Below are positions 31,316-41,312 of a DNA stretch of 64,000 nucleotides, one piece after another (position 1 is the stretch's first letter; the number at the start of each line of letters is the position of its first letter). The translations under genes and the position numbers were made by a program. The notes below the pieces were generated by a model. It worked only from the letters and a program-made list of their open reading frames with translations. It was not told the origin of the DNA and did not search any database. Source of the stretch: Geobacillus stearothermophilus ATCC 12980. Its GTDB lineage: Bacteria > Bacillota > Bacilli > Bacillales > Anoxybacillaceae. The stretch is from assembly GCF_030369615.1 (NCBI RefSeq), contig NZ_CP128494.1, positions 1,197,501 to 1,261,500 of the forward strand. Direction: 5' to 3'.

Positions 31316-31398
31316 GGTATTACCTCTTTTATTTTTCCTAAATAATGGACTCACTAATCAGCGAGGAACAGCTGAGCTTATACAGCTGCTTTCTCCTG

Positions 31399-32019
31399 CC
31401 CGAGTTCGACAGTGACTAGGCAAATAAATCGCCTCTCAGTCCTTGATGCAGAAGGGCTGAGAGGCGATTAGGTATACTTGTGGCGTGTATCTAGGAGCGA
31501 GGATGAATGTCTAGGATCTTCGGGGGAGGCTCTAGTCCTAGAGTCGCAAAGGTTTGCCCTTATTTGGCGGTCAGTTCTGTCCGCTGATAAAGGTCCCCGT
31601 ATTTCGAAGAAAAATGTCCGAGTGTGAGACGCTAGCATTCCTCTCTTACTTTCGGCCACGATTCGTTGGTCCGAATCTTTACGATGCGAACCAGCAAGAG
31701 AACCAGCTAACTGAGCAGCGCATGCACACGAATGCGGTCTTCCAAGCGATGATACATGGGTCGCAATTCCAATGTCGATTTCAGTGTACGAAAAGCCAGC
31801 TCGATATCCACCAGCTGCTTATATCCCAGCGCGACATCCTCGGCAGACAGTGTGTCATCGGACGTGCGGATAAGATATTTGCCATCATACTTTTCGGCTA
31901 AACGTGTGCCTATGGAATTCAGGGTTTTTTCCTAGGTTGACAACCCCAAAGTCCTTGATATAACGGGATTTCTGGACTTTTTATTTGCCTAAAATGGCCT
32001 CAAAACTGTCGAACTCGGG
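31399..32019 (-). mobile_element. Internally deleted IS1634-like element with matching ends
   Basis: Perfect 15-bp inverted ends: CCCGAGTTCGACAGT at 31399-31413 and its complement at 32005-32019. A further shared AGGCAAATAAA lies just inside each end. Inside, the minus strand (about 31914 to 31490) keeps the last third of a transposase: LIRTSDDTLSAEDVALGYKQ, then LAFRTLKSTLELRPMYHR, and finally PPPKILDI. At least two in-frame stops and frameshifts interrupt it. At 621 bp it is about a third of a full element. A 13-bp hairpin (31427-31439 with 31457-31469) sits near the left end. Confidence 0.75.
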
Positions 32020-32732
32020 TCTACCAAAGAGGCGTCAAGGAAGTGCTTCTTGGCGTCTTCGATGGCCTTCCGGGGCTGGAGGAAGCCTTTCGGGCGGTGT
32101 ATCCGAAAGTCGATGTGCAGCGCTGTGTCGTGCACAAAGTCCGCAACACCCTCAGCCGTGTTCGGAAAAAAGACCAATTCGAAGTGGCCGAGGATCTCAA
32201 GCTGATTTATCGCGCGCCGAATAAGGAGATGGCGTTACAAATGTTTCAACAGTTTGAGTCGAAATGGTCCAGCAAATATCCAAGAGAAGTTCAATCTTGG
32301 GCCAATGAGTTGGATGTCCTCCTTACATTTATGGATGATCCAAGCAGTATTCGAAGTGTGATTTATACGACCAATGCCATCGAACGAACGATCAAGGAGA
32401 TTCGGAAACGTCTAAAGCCGATGAACAGTTTGAGCAGTTTAGAAGCTGCGGAAAAAGTCGTGTATTTAACCATTCAAGATTTTAATGAGAAATGGGCAGG
32501 GCGAAAGTTGCGAGGATTTGCCGAAGCGCATGAAGCCCTCGAGCGAATGTTTGAAGAACGTTAACATTAACCAAATACTGTAAATAAACAAAATAGGGGG
32601 ATTCTCCCTTTCCACACAGGAGACCGAATATTCAGTCTCCTGTGTGGAGGAAACTAGTTCCCTATTCATTCCAAATCCATTTCAGAGAAACCCTACTCCA
32701 TTACATTACACAAAATTCTTGACGGTACCACC
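32020..32732 (+). mobile_element. 3' part of an IS256-family element
   Basis: The right part of an IS256-type element, cut on its left by the IS1634-like element at 32019. It contains the C-terminal part of the transposase and then about 160 bp ending in TTACACAAAATTCTTGACGG (about 32704-32723), a sequence typical of IS256-family inverted ends. The left end is not present in the window. A 13-bp hairpin CCACACAGGAGAC/GTCTCCTGTGTGG lies at 32614-32648. Confidence 0.65.
32022..32564 (+). pseudogene. Truncated IS256-family transposase
   Basis: About 180 residues of the C-terminal part: VYQRGVKEVLLGVFDGLPGL, then VDVQRCVVHKVRNTLSRVRK, VIYTTNAIERTIKEIRKRLK and FNEKWAGRKLRGFAEAHEAL. The first half, including the first catalytic Asp, is missing. 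Its final Glu of the DDE triad (AIERTIKEIRKR) is present. It cannot be active alone. Confidence 0.85.
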
Positions 32733-32824
32733 GGAAGCGAGGGTTTTCTTGGTTCAGAAAGGAATCTGGCGTTTGGTTGTCGAATGACATGAGAGAAGAA
32801 TGCATGAAGAAAGGGAGAGGAATG

Positions 32825-33811
32825 ATGTCCGCATTTCAAGCGTTCGTTGTCAACAAAACCGAAACAGAATTTACCGCTGGTGTGCAGACGATGTCCATAG
32901 ATGATTTGCCGGAAGGCGACGTCCTTGTCCGCGTCCATTATTCGAGCGTCAATTACAAAGATGGATTGGCGTCCATTCCGGATGGCAAAATTGTGAAAAC
33001 GTATCCGTTCGTGCCGGGAATTGATTTGGCCGGGGTGGTTGTTTCGTCGCACCATCCGCGCTTCCGCGAAGGGGACGAGGTGATCGCGACCGGATATGAA
33101 ATCGGTGTGACGCATTTCGGGGGCTACAGTGAATATGCTCGCCTGCACGGCGATTGGCTCGTGCCGCTGCCAAAAGGGTTGACGTTGAAAGAAGCGATGG
33201 CGATTGGGACGGCTGGGTTTACAGCGGCGCTGTCCATTCACCGTCTTGAGGAGCATGGGTTGACGCCGGAACGCGGACCGGTGCTTGTCACGGGGGCGAC
33301 GGGCGGCGTCGGGAGTCTGGCCGTGTCGATGCTCGCCAAGCGCGGCTATACGGTGGAAGCGAGCACAGGCAAAACGGCGGAGCACGACTATTTGCGCGCC
33401 CTCGGCGCCAAGGAAGTGTTGACGCGCGAAGACGTCACGGCTGAACGCATTCGTCCGCTTGATAAGCAGCGCTGGGCCGCGGCGGTCGACCCGGTCGGCG
33501 GCCGGACGCTGGCGACGGTGTTAAGCCGCATCCGCTACGGCGGAGCGGTGGCGGTGAGTGGGTTGACAGGCGGCGTCGAGGTGCCGACAACCGTCCATCC
33601 ATTCATTTTGCGCGGCGTCAGCTTGTTTGGCGTTGATTCCGTCTATTGTCCAATGGATGTGCGCCTCCGCATTTGGGAGCGGCTCGCTGGCGACTTAAAG
33701 CCGGATTTGGAGCGGATTGCTCAAGAGATTTCGCTCGCTGAATTGCCGCAAGCGCTTAAGCGCATTTTGCGCGGCGAACTGCGCGGCCGGACGGTCGTGC
33801 GGTTAGGATGA
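32825..33811 (+). CDS. acuI: Acryloyl-CoA reductase (NADPH), AcuI/YhdH family
   Basis: 328 residues, a zinc-free medium-chain reductase. GroES-like N-terminus (VRVHYSSVNYKDGLASIPDG), then the Rossmann motif VLVTGATGGVGSLAVSMLAK, and FGVDSVYCPMDVRLRIWERL, typical of the YhdH/AcuI type. It reduces toxic acryloyl-CoA to propionyl-CoA. Of two adjacent ATG codons (32822 and 32825) the second has better spacing from GGGAGAGGA. It starts 93 bp after the IS256 end, so its natural promoter may have been replaced by the IS. Confidence 0.9.
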   Translation: MSAFQAFVVNKTETEFTAGVQTMSIDDLPEGDVLVRVHYSSVNYKDGLASIPDGKIVKTYPFVPGIDLAGVVVSSHHPRFREGDEVIATGYEIGVTHFGGYSEYARLHGDWLVPLPKGLTLKEAMAIGTAGFTAALSIHRLEEHGLTPERGPVLVTGATGGVGSLAVSMLAKRGYTVEASTGKTAEHDYLRALGAKEVLTREDVTAERIRPLDKQRWAAAVDPVGGRTLATVLSRIRYGGAVAVSGLTGGVEVPTTVHPFILRGVSLFGVDSVYCPMDVRLRIWERLAGDLKPDLERIAQEISLAELPQALKRILRGELRGRTVVRLG

Positions 33812-34008
33812 CGTTCGGACGCAATCGAACGGAAGCAGCGTCCGAACTTGGTGCTCTCCACATCTTCTTTTGAATGATCCTTGATGAGTGAAGGCGATGG
33901 AAAGGGGAAGTGTGCAGAAGAAGAAAGGAAAGACGCAGGGGGAAGCACCTGCGTCTTTTTTTGTGATCTCGAATCCGTTTTTCGACGTGAGCGTAGGCGG
34001 GGGAGCGT

Positions 34009-34920
34009 TCACCCCCGCAATTGATACCGCTCGAGCTCCGCGAAAAAGTCTTTCACAAACCGGTAAAACACTTTTACCGACGGAGCGAGTTCGTGGTGGT
34101 CGGAAATGATAATGCCGACGTTGCGCTTTACTTGCGGCATCTCGATTGGCACTTTGGCGGCGTAGCGAAGAAGGCTTTCCGACAAGGCGCTTTCCGGCAG
34201 GAGGGTCACGCCGATGCCAGCGGAGACAAGCCCTTTAATGGCATCGAGATCTTCGCCTTCCGATGAAATGTTGGGCGAAAATCCGGCTTGGTGGCAAGCG
34301 TCAATAACGATTTGATGCAAAATGTATCCTTTTGGAAACGTTACAAATGGATCATGGCGCAGTTCGTTCAATACGATCCGGTCGCGGCGGGCGAGCGGAT
34401 GGCTGTTCGGCAGGAGGGCGGCAAACGGTTCGGAAAACAAAATTTCTCCTTTAATGCCGATTTCATGAACCGGAATCGGTCCGAGAAAGGCAAGGTCGAT
34501 CTCCCGTTTTTTCACCGCTTCGATTAAATAATAGTACGACCCTTGGCGGAGATGGAACGAGACGTTTGGGTGCTCCGCTTTAAAGGCGGAGATGACCATC
34601 GGCATCATGTGGCTTGCCAGGCTTGTTGGAAACCCGATTTTAATCGTTCCGCGTTCCGGGTCCAAATACTCTTCGATTTGTTGCTTTGCATCCTCGACCG
34701 CCTTTAACACCGCTTCGGCGTGCGACAAAAAATGGCGGCCGATCGGGGTGAGCTTCACGTTTCGCCCTTCCCGTTCAAACAGCTGCACGCCAAGCTCCGC
34801 TTCGAGGTTGGCAATTTGCCGGCTGATCGCCGACTGCGCGACATGGAGGGCGTCGGCGGCTTCGGAGACGTGTTCGCGCCGGGCGACTTCCACGAAATAT
34901 TGCAGTTGCCGCAGCTCCAT
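34009..34920 (-). CDS. gltC: LysR-type regulator of glutamate synthase
   Basis: 303 residues: LysR helix-turn-helix (VSEAADALHVAQSAISRQIA) and effector domain (TIKIGFPTSLASHMMPMVIS). It is divergent from gltAB across a 125-bp gap, exactly as gltC in B. subtilis, where it activates gltAB and is tuned by 2-oxoglutarate and glutamate. Identity rests on position plus similarity. Confidence 0.93.
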   Translation of the reverse strand: MELRQLQYFVEVARREHVSEAADALHVAQSAISRQIANLEAELGVQLFEREGRNVKLTPIGRHFLSHAEAVLKAVEDAKQQIEEYLDPERGTIKIGFPTSLASHMMPMVISAFKAEHPNVSFHLRQGSYYYLIEAVKKREIDLAFLGPIPVHEIGIKGEILFSEPFAALLPNSHPLARRDRIVLNELRHDPFVTFPKGYILHQIVIDACHQAGFSPNISSEGEDLDAIKGLVSAGIGVTLLPESALSESLLRYAAKVPIEMPQVKRNVGIIISDHHELAPSVKVFYRFVKDFFAELERYQLRG

Positions 34921-35045
34921 TTTTCTCCCTCCTTTTGATTGATCGCAAAAAGAGATGGATTTTATCTAAATTATATATTGTTTATATTAATTTTGAAAAC
35001 TACAATGAATATTACAGACAATTCGGAACGGGAGGGGAAGGCAGC
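34921..35045. promoter_or_regulatory. gltC-gltA divergent control region
   Basis: An AT-rich region with GATTTTATCTAAATTATATA near 34956, which resembles the GltC Box I type of site, and GGGAGGGGAAG as the gltA ribosome binding site. No TnrA box with full match was found here. Confidence 0.5.
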
Positions 35046-38000
35046 ATGAAACACTACGGATTACCGGAAGCGCAAGGGTTATATCGCCCGGAATTTGAGC
35101 ATGATGCATGCGGGATCGGGTTTTATGCGCATTTGAAAGGAAAACCGTCACATGACATTATCGAAAAAGCGCTCCATATGCTTCGCCAGCTTGAACACCG
35201 CGGCGGACAAGGGAGCGATCCGGAAACAGGCGATGGCGCGGGCATTATGACGCAAATTCCGCATGAGTATTTTCAAGCGGTGTGCGGCGGGATGAACTTG
35301 CCGGAAAAAGGGCGCTACGGGGTCGGGATGTTCTTTTTGCCGGAAGAGGAAGCGAAACGGGCGTACTATGAATCGATGTTCAATGAGATCGTCGCTCAAG
35401 AAGGGCAACGGCTGCTCGGATGGCGGACAGTTCCAGTTGATCGTGAAAAGCTTGGCAAACTGGCGCGGCAAAGCAAGCCGTTCATCCGTCAAGTGTTTGT
35501 CGCGGCAAGTGATGACGTGACTGATGAGTTGGCGTTTGAACGGAAGCTGTATGTGATCCGCAAACAATTCGAAAAATGTGTGGAACACAACGAGTGCTAT
35601 GTAGCGAGCTTCTCGAGCCGAACGATCGTGTATAAAGGGCTTTTGACGCCGGAACAAATCGATGCGTTTTATTTGGATTTGCAAGATGAACGGTTCCGTT
35701 CGGCGTTTGCTCTCGTGCACTCGCGCTTCAGCACGAACACGTTTCCGAGCTGGGAGCGGGCCCATCCGAACCGCTACTTGATCCATAACGGCGAGATCAA
35801 CACGCTGCGCGGCAACGTCAACTGGATGGCGGCGCGCGAGAAACAATTTGTGTCCGAAGCGTTCGGCGCGGATTTGGAAAAAGTCGTGCCGATTTTGGAT
35901 ACGAACGGCAGCGACTCGTCGATTTTGGACAATGCGTTTGAATTTTTCGTTCTCGCTGGCCGGAAGCCGGCCCATGTCGCGATGATGCTCATTCCGGAAC
36001 CGTGGTTTTGGGATGAGCAGATGGACGGGGCGAAAAAGGCGTTTTACGAGTACCACAGCTGTCTCATGGAGCCGTGGGACGGACCGACGGCGATTTCGTT
36101 CACCGACGGCAAGCAAATCGGCGCCATTTTGGACCGGAACGGTTTGCGTCCGGCCCGCTATTATGTCACCAAAGACGACTACATTATTTTCTCATCCGAA
36201 GTCGGCGTCATCGATGTTGACCCGAACAACATTTTATATAAAGAGCGGCTGAGCCCGGGGAAAATGCTGTTGGTTGACCTCGAGCAAGGGCGCATCATCT
36301 CTGACCAGGAAATCAAGGAAGAAATGGCTCATGAAAAGCCATATCGCCAATGGATCAACGAGCAAATGATCACGCTTGGCGATCTGGAAATTCCGGAGGA
36401 CGTCGAAGCGCCGAAGCAACTCGTCAAACTGCAAAAAGCGTTCGGCTACACGTTTGAAGATGTGGAAAAAACGATTTTGCCGATGGCGGCGGAAGGAAAA
36501 GATCCGACCGGCGCTATGGGCATGGACGCGCCGCTTGCCGTGCTGTCGGAGCGGCCGCAAAGTTTGTTCAACTACTTCAAGCAGCTGTTTGCCCAAGTGA
36601 CAAATCCGCCGATTGATGCGATCCGCGAATATGTCGTCACCTCGACGATGACGCTGCTTGGCAAAGAAGGGAACATTTTGCATCCGGACGCCAAAGCGGC
36701 GCGGCGCATCCGCTTGGAAACTCCGCTATTGACGAACGAAGAGCTCGCAGCGTTAAAAGCCAATCCGTACCCGGAATTTGCGTGCGCGGTGCTGCCGACG
36801 CTGTTTACTGATGATTTGAAACAGGCGCTTGATGAGCTGTTTGCCAAAGCGGATGAAGCGATCGAAAACGGGGCGGTGCTTCTTGTGCTGTCCGACCGCG
36901 GCGTTGATGAAACACATGTCGCCATTCCGGTTTTGTTGGCGACAAGCGGGCTTCACCAGCATCTTGTCCGCAAAGGGACGCGCACGAACGTCAGCCTGCT
37001 TGTCGAAAGCGGCGAAGCGCGTGAAGTGCATCATTTTGCGGCGCTCATCGGCTACGGGGCGGACGCCATCAACCCGTACTTGGCGCTGGAGACGATCCGC
37101 CAAGCGTCAGAAAACGGCACGATCGCCTTGTCGTACCGCGAAGCGGTGAAAACGTATATGAAGGCAGCCGTTGACGGCGTTGTCAAAGTGATGTCGAAAA
37201 TGGGCATTTCGACGGTGCAAAGCTACCGCGGCGCGCAAATTTTTGAAGCGGTCGGCATCGGCGACGATGTCATTGAGGAATACTTCACCGGCACGGCATC
37301 GCAAATCGGCGGCATCGGGCTTGCGGAAATTGCGAAAGAAGCGAAAATGCGCCACGAAGCCGCTTTCGGAGCGCGGCATGAAGACGATGTGCTCGATGCA
37401 GGCAGCGAGCTGCAATGGCGGCGCAACGGCGAACATCACGTGTTCAATCCGAAGACGATCCATTTGTTGCAATGGGCGTGCCGGAAAAACGATTACAACC
37501 TCTATAAACAATATTCGAAACTGGCCAATGAAGAACAGTTGACGTTTTTGCGCAACTTGTTCGACTTCGATTCGAAGCGCCCTCCGGTGCCGATTGACGA
37601 AGTCGAGCCGGTTGAATCGATCGTCCGCCGCTTTAAAACAGGGGCCATGTCGTTCGGTTCGATCAGCCAGGAAGCCCATGAGGCTCTGGCGATCGCCATG
37701 AACCGGATCGGCGGAAAAAGCAACAGCGGCGAGGGCGGCGAAGACCCGGCCCGCTATGTGAAAGACGACAACGGCGACTGGCGCCGCAGCGCGATCAAAC
37801 AAGTGGCGTCCGGGCGTTTTGGCGTAAAAAGCCATTATTTGGTCAATGCCGATGAATTGCAAATCAAAATGGCGCAAGGGGCAAAACCAGGTGAAGGCGG
37901 GCAGCTTCCGGCCAATAAAGTGTATCCGTGGGTCGGCAAAGTGCGCGGCTCAACGCCGGGAGTCGAGCTCATTTCCCCGCCGCCGCACCATGACATTTAC

Positions 38001-39605
38001 TCGATCGAAGACTTGGCCCAGCTCATTTACGATTTGAAAAACGCCAACAAAGACGCGCGCATCAGCGTCAAGCTCGTCGCCAAAGCCGGCGTCGGCACAA
38101 TCGCCGCTGGCGTGGCGAAAGGGAACGCCGATGTCATTGTCATCAGCGGCTATGACGGCGGCACGGGTGCGTCGCCGAAAACGAGCATCAAGCATGCCGG
38201 CTTGCCGTGGGAGCTTGGTTTGGTGGAAACGCATCAGACGCTCATGCTCAATGGGTTGCGCGACCGCGTCGTTCTAGAAACCGACGGCAAATTGATGACC
38301 GGCCGTGACGTTGTGATGGCGGCGCTGTTTGGGGCCGAAGAATTCGGATTTGCGACGGCACCGCTCGTCGTTTTAGGCTGTGTCATGATGCGCGTCTGCC
38401 ATTTGGATACGTGTCCGGTCGGCGTGGCGACGCAAAATCCGGAACTGCGCAAGAAATTTACCGGCGAGCCGGATCATGTCGTCAATTTCATGTATTTCGT
38501 CGCTCAGGAAGTGCGGGAAATGATGGCGGAACTCGGATTCCGCACGATCGACGAAATGGTCGGCCGCGTTGACGTCTTAAAAGTGAGCGAACGGGCGAAA
38601 GCGCATTGGAAAGCGAAACATCTTGACTTGTCCCGTCTCTTGTATCAAGTCGATGGCCCGCGCACAGGCAGCAAAGGGCAAAACCATCGAATGGAAGAGA
38701 CGCTCGACTATACGGAAATTTTACCGGCGGTGCAGCCAGCGCTTGAGCGGCAGGAGCCGGTCGAACTTCACCTCGCCATCCGCAACGTCCACCGCACGGT
38801 CGGGGCGATGACAGGAAGCGAAATCTCGAAGCGCTACGGCGAGGAAGGGCTGCCGGATGATACGATCCGCCTCCATTTCACCGGATCGGCTGGGCAAAGC
38901 TTTGCAGCGTTTGTGCCGAAAGGGATGACGCTTGAGCTCGTCGGCGACGCGAATGATTACGTCGGCAAAGGGCTTTCCGGCGGCAAAGTGATCGTCCGTC
39001 CGCCGCATGAGGCGCCGTTTGCCGCGGCTGACAACGTCATCATTGGCAACGTGGCGTTTTACGGGGCTACAAGCGGCGAAGCGTACATTCGCGGCCGCGC
39101 TGGGGAGCGGTTCTGCGTCCGCAACAGCGGCGTCCATGCTGTTGTCGAAGGCGTCGGCGACCACGGCTGTGAATATATGACCGGCGGCCGCGTTGTCATC
39201 CTCGGTTCGGTTGGCAAAAACTTCGCCGCCGGCATGTCCGGTGGGATCGCTTACGTTCTTGCCGATGAAGACAGCTGGCAGCAAACAGCCAACCTTGAGC
39301 TCGTCTCATTTGAGCGGCTCGAAGACGAGGAAGAAATTCGCGACGTGCGCCGGATGATCGAAAACCATTACCGCTATACAGGAAGCCCGCGGGCTGCATT
39401 GGTGCTCGACGAGTGGGACGATTACGTCCGCCGCTTCGTCAAAGTTATTCCACGCAATTACAAACTGATGATTGAGACGATCGAAACGCTCGAACAGTCC
39501 GGGCTTTCGCACGAAGAAGCTGTCATGGCGGCGTTTGAAACGGTGGCAAAACAGAAAAAAGCGGCTGTCGGCGGCGTCCATCAGCTGCAAGCGGTGGCGA
39601 AGTAA
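35046..39605 (+). CDS. gltA: Glutamate synthase (NADPH), large subunit
   Basis: 1519 residues. A class II amidotransferase domain follows a short propeptide; Cys22 (HDACGIGFYAHLKG) becomes the N-terminal nucleophile that takes ammonia from glutamine. Next come a central domain, the FMN-binding TIM barrel (GGTGASPKTSIKHAGLPWEL; SVKLVAKAGVGTIAAGVAKG), the 3Fe-4S cysteines (CVMMRVCHLDTCPVG), and the C-terminal beta-helix (GGRVVILGSVGKNFAAGMSG). It converts glutamine and 2-oxoglutarate to two glutamates with electrons from GltB. The start is ATG 35046 behind GGAGGGG. Confidence 0.97.
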   Translation: MKHYGLPEAQGLYRPEFEHDACGIGFYAHLKGKPSHDIIEKALHMLRQLEHRGGQGSDPETGDGAGIMTQIPHEYFQAVCGGMNLPEKGRYGVGMFFLPEEEAKRAYYESMFNEIVAQEGQRLLGWRTVPVDREKLGKLARQSKPFIRQVFVAASDDVTDELAFERKLYVIRKQFEKCVEHNECYVASFSSRTIVYKGLLTPEQIDAFYLDLQDERFRSAFALVHSRFSTNTFPSWERAHPNRYLIHNGEINTLRGNVNWMAAREKQFVSEAFGADLEKVVPILDTNGSDSSILDNAFEFFVLAGRKPAHVAMMLIPEPWFWDEQMDGAKKAFYEYHSCLMEPWDGPTAISFTDGKQIGAILDRNGLRPARYYVTKDDYIIFSSEVGVIDVDPNNILYKERLSPGKMLLVDLEQGRIISDQEIKEEMAHEKPYRQWINEQMITLGDLEIPEDVEAPKQLVKLQKAFGYTFEDVEKTILPMAAEGKDPTGAMGMDAPLAVLSERPQSLFNYFKQLFAQVTNPPIDAIREYVVTSTMTLLGKEGNILHPDAKAARRIRLETPLLTNEELAALKANPYPEFACAVLPTLFTDDLKQALDELFAKADEAIENGAVLLVLSDRGVDETHVAIPVLLATSGLHQHLVRKGTRTNVSLLVESGEAREVHHFAALIGYGADAINPYLALETIRQASENGTIALSYREAVKTYMKAAVDGVVKVMSKMGISTVQSYRGAQIFEAVGIGDDVIEEYFTGTASQIGGIGLAEIAKEAKMRHEAAFGARHEDDVLDAGSELQWRRNGEHHVFNPKTIHLLQWACRKNDYNLYKQYSKLANEEQLTFLRNLFDFDSKRPPVPIDEVEPVESIVRRFKTGAMSFGSISQEAHEALAIAMNRIGGKSNSGEGGEDPARYVKDDNGDWRRSAIKQVASGRFGVKSHYLVNADELQIKMAQGAKPGEGGQLPANKVYPWVGKVRGSTPGVELISPPPHHDIYSIEDLAQLIYDLKNANKDARISVKLVAKAGVGTIAAGVAKGNADVIVISGYDGGTGASPKTSIKHAGLPWELGLVETHQTLMLNGLRDRVVLETDGKLMTGRDVVMAALFGAEEFGFATAPLVVLGCVMMRVCHLDTCPVGVATQNPELRKKFTGEPDHVVNFMYFVAQEVREMMAELGFRTIDEMVGRVDVLKVSERAKAHWKAKHLDLSRLLYQVDGPRTGSKGQNHRMEETLDYTEILPAVQPALERQEPVELHLAIRNVHRTVGAMTGSEISKRYGEEGLPDDTIRLHFTGSAGQSFAAFVPKGMTLELVGDANDYVGKGLSGGKVIVRPPHEAPFAAADNVIIGNVAFYGATSGEAYIRGRAGERFCVRNSGVHAVVEGVGDHGCEYMTGGRVVILGSVGKNFAAGMSGGIAYVLADEDSWQQTANLELVSFERLEDEEEIRDVRRMIENHYRYTGSPRAALVLDEWDDYVRRFVKVIPRNYKLMIETIETLEQSGLSHEEAVMAAFETVAKQKKAAVGGVHQLQAVAK

Positions 39606-39748
39606 CGCTGTGGCTTGCGATTGGCCGCGAAGTGACGACGCCGCTTCGGCTCCGCGGCTTCGCGGGGCCCGCTTTTTGATCGGCCAACAGGCGGGAAGGC
39701 CGCATGAGAGAAGAGAGGATACGTACGGAAAGAAGGAGGGGAACCATC

Positions 39749-41233
39749 GTGGGAAAAGCAACAGGATTTATGGAATATGCACGCGAGGAAGAGAAAAAGC
39801 GCGATCCGCTTTCCCGTCTTGATGATTGGAAAGAATACACGCAGCCGTTTTCCGAAGACGTGCTGGCCCGCCAAGGTGCCCGCTGTATGGACTGTGGCAC
39901 GCCGTTTTGTCATATGGGATTGGAGCTAAACGGCCTGACTTCGGGGTGTCCGGTGCACAACTTGATCCCGGAATGGAACGATTTGGTGTACCGAGGCCGC
40001 TGGAAAGAAGCGCTTGATCGTTTGTTGAAAACGAACAACTTCCCGGAATTCACCGGCCGCGTCTGTCCAGCGCCGTGCGAGGGGTCATGCACGGTGGCGA
40101 TTTCCGACCCGGCGGTTGCCATTAAAGGGATTGAACGGGCTATTATTGATAAAGGGTTTGCCGAGGGATGGGTGAAACCGCGCATTCCGAAAACAAGAAC
40201 AGGGAAAAAAGTGGCCATCGTCGGCTCTGGCCCGGCTGGGCTCGCCTGTGCCGACCAACTTAACCAAGCTGGCCATTCGGTGACGGTGTATGAGCGGGCT
40301 GACCGCATCGGCGGCTTATTGATGTACGGCATTCCGAATATGAAGTTGGAAAAAGAAGTGGTCGAGCGGCGGGTGCGTCTGCTCGAAGAGGAAGGTATCA
40401 CGTTTATTACGAACACCGAAGTCGGCAAAGATATTACGGCTGACGAACTGCGTGCTCAGTACGACGCCGTCGTCTTGTGCATCGGTGCGCAAAAGCAGCG
40501 CGATTTGGCCATTGAAGGCCGGGAGCTGGAGGGCGTCCATTTTGCGATGGATTATTTGACCGGCGTGACGAAAAGTTTATTGGATTCCAACTTTGCCGAT
40601 GGCCAGTTTATTGACGCCAAAGACAAACATGTCATTGTGATCGGCGGCGGCGATACGGGCGCCGACTGCGTGGCGACCGCGCTGCGCCAAGGCTGCAAAA
40701 GCGTCGTCCAGTTCGGCAAACACCCGGCTTTGCCGGACAAGCGCCCAGACAATAACCCTTGGCCGCAATATCCGCTCGTTTTCACGCTTGATTATGCGTA
40801 TGAGGAAGCGAAGGCGAAATTTGGGGCAGACCCGCGTCAATATTGCATTCAAACGAAAAAAATCGTAGGCGACGAGCACGGCCGCGTGAAAGAGCTGCAT
40901 ACGATTCAAACGGAAAAAATCATTGATGAAAACGGCAAAGCGATCTTTAAAGAAATTCCGGGGACGGAACAAGTATGGCCGTGTGATTTGGTTTTTATCG
41001 CCATCGGGTTTGAAGGGCCAGAGCAGCCGTTGTTGAAGCAGTTTGGTGTTGAAACGATCAACAACAAAGTGAAAGCCCCATACGGCAAATATACAACAAA
41101 CATCGAGGGCGTGTTTGCCGCCGGCGACGCCCGCCGCGGCCAAAGCTTAATTGTCTGGGCCATCCATGAAGGCCGAGGGGCGGCTCGTGAAGTCGATCGG
41201 TTCCTGATGGGAGAGACGAAGTTGCCGTGGTGA
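39749..41233 (+). CDS. gltB: Glutamate synthase (NADPH), small subunit
   Basis: 494 residues from GTG at 39749, 10 bp after AAGGAGG; this gives MGKATGFMEYAREEEKKRDP, the usual beginning. N-terminal cysteines for two 4Fe-4S clusters (CMDCGTPFCHMG; CPAPCEGSC). FAD site VAIVGSGPAGLACADQLNQ and NADPH site VIVIGGGDTGADCVATALRQ; the last motif block (GVFAAGDARRGQSLIVWAI) closes the FAD site. It feeds electrons from NADPH to GltA. Operon gltA-gltB. Confidence 0.96.
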   Translation: MGKATGFMEYAREEEKKRDPLSRLDDWKEYTQPFSEDVLARQGARCMDCGTPFCHMGLELNGLTSGCPVHNLIPEWNDLVYRGRWKEALDRLLKTNNFPEFTGRVCPAPCEGSCTVAISDPAVAIKGIERAIIDKGFAEGWVKPRIPKTRTGKKVAIVGSGPAGLACADQLNQAGHSVTVYERADRIGGLLMYGIPNMKLEKEVVERRVRLLEEEGITFITNTEVGKDITADELRAQYDAVVLCIGAQKQRDLAIEGRELEGVHFAMDYLTGVTKSLLDSNFADGQFIDAKDKHVIVIGGGDTGADCVATALRQGCKSVVQFGKHPALPDKRPDNNPWPQYPLVFTLDYAYEEAKAKFGADPRQYCIQTKKIVGDEHGRVKELHTIQTEKIIDENGKAIFKEIPGTEQVWPCDLVFIAIGFEGPEQPLLKQFGVETINNKVKAPYGKYTTNIEGVFAAGDARRGQSLIVWAIHEGRGAAREVDRFLMGETKLPW

Positions 41234-41238
41234 TGGAT

Positions 41239-41277
41239 CCCTCCTTAAAAAGCACCGCTTTTTAAGGAGGATTTTTT
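41239..41277 (+). terminator. gltAB terminator
   Basis: CCTCCTTAAAAAGC pairs with GCTTTTTAAGGAGG around a short loop, followed by ATTTTTTG. Confidence 0.92.
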
Positions 41278-41312
41278 GTTTTGCTGGAAAAGAAGGTATA
41301 AGGAGGAGAGTG

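Noticed and set aside
36753..38234. Several long antisense frames opposite gltA
   Set aside because: Arg/His-rich shadows of a long GC-rich gene; gltA is certain.
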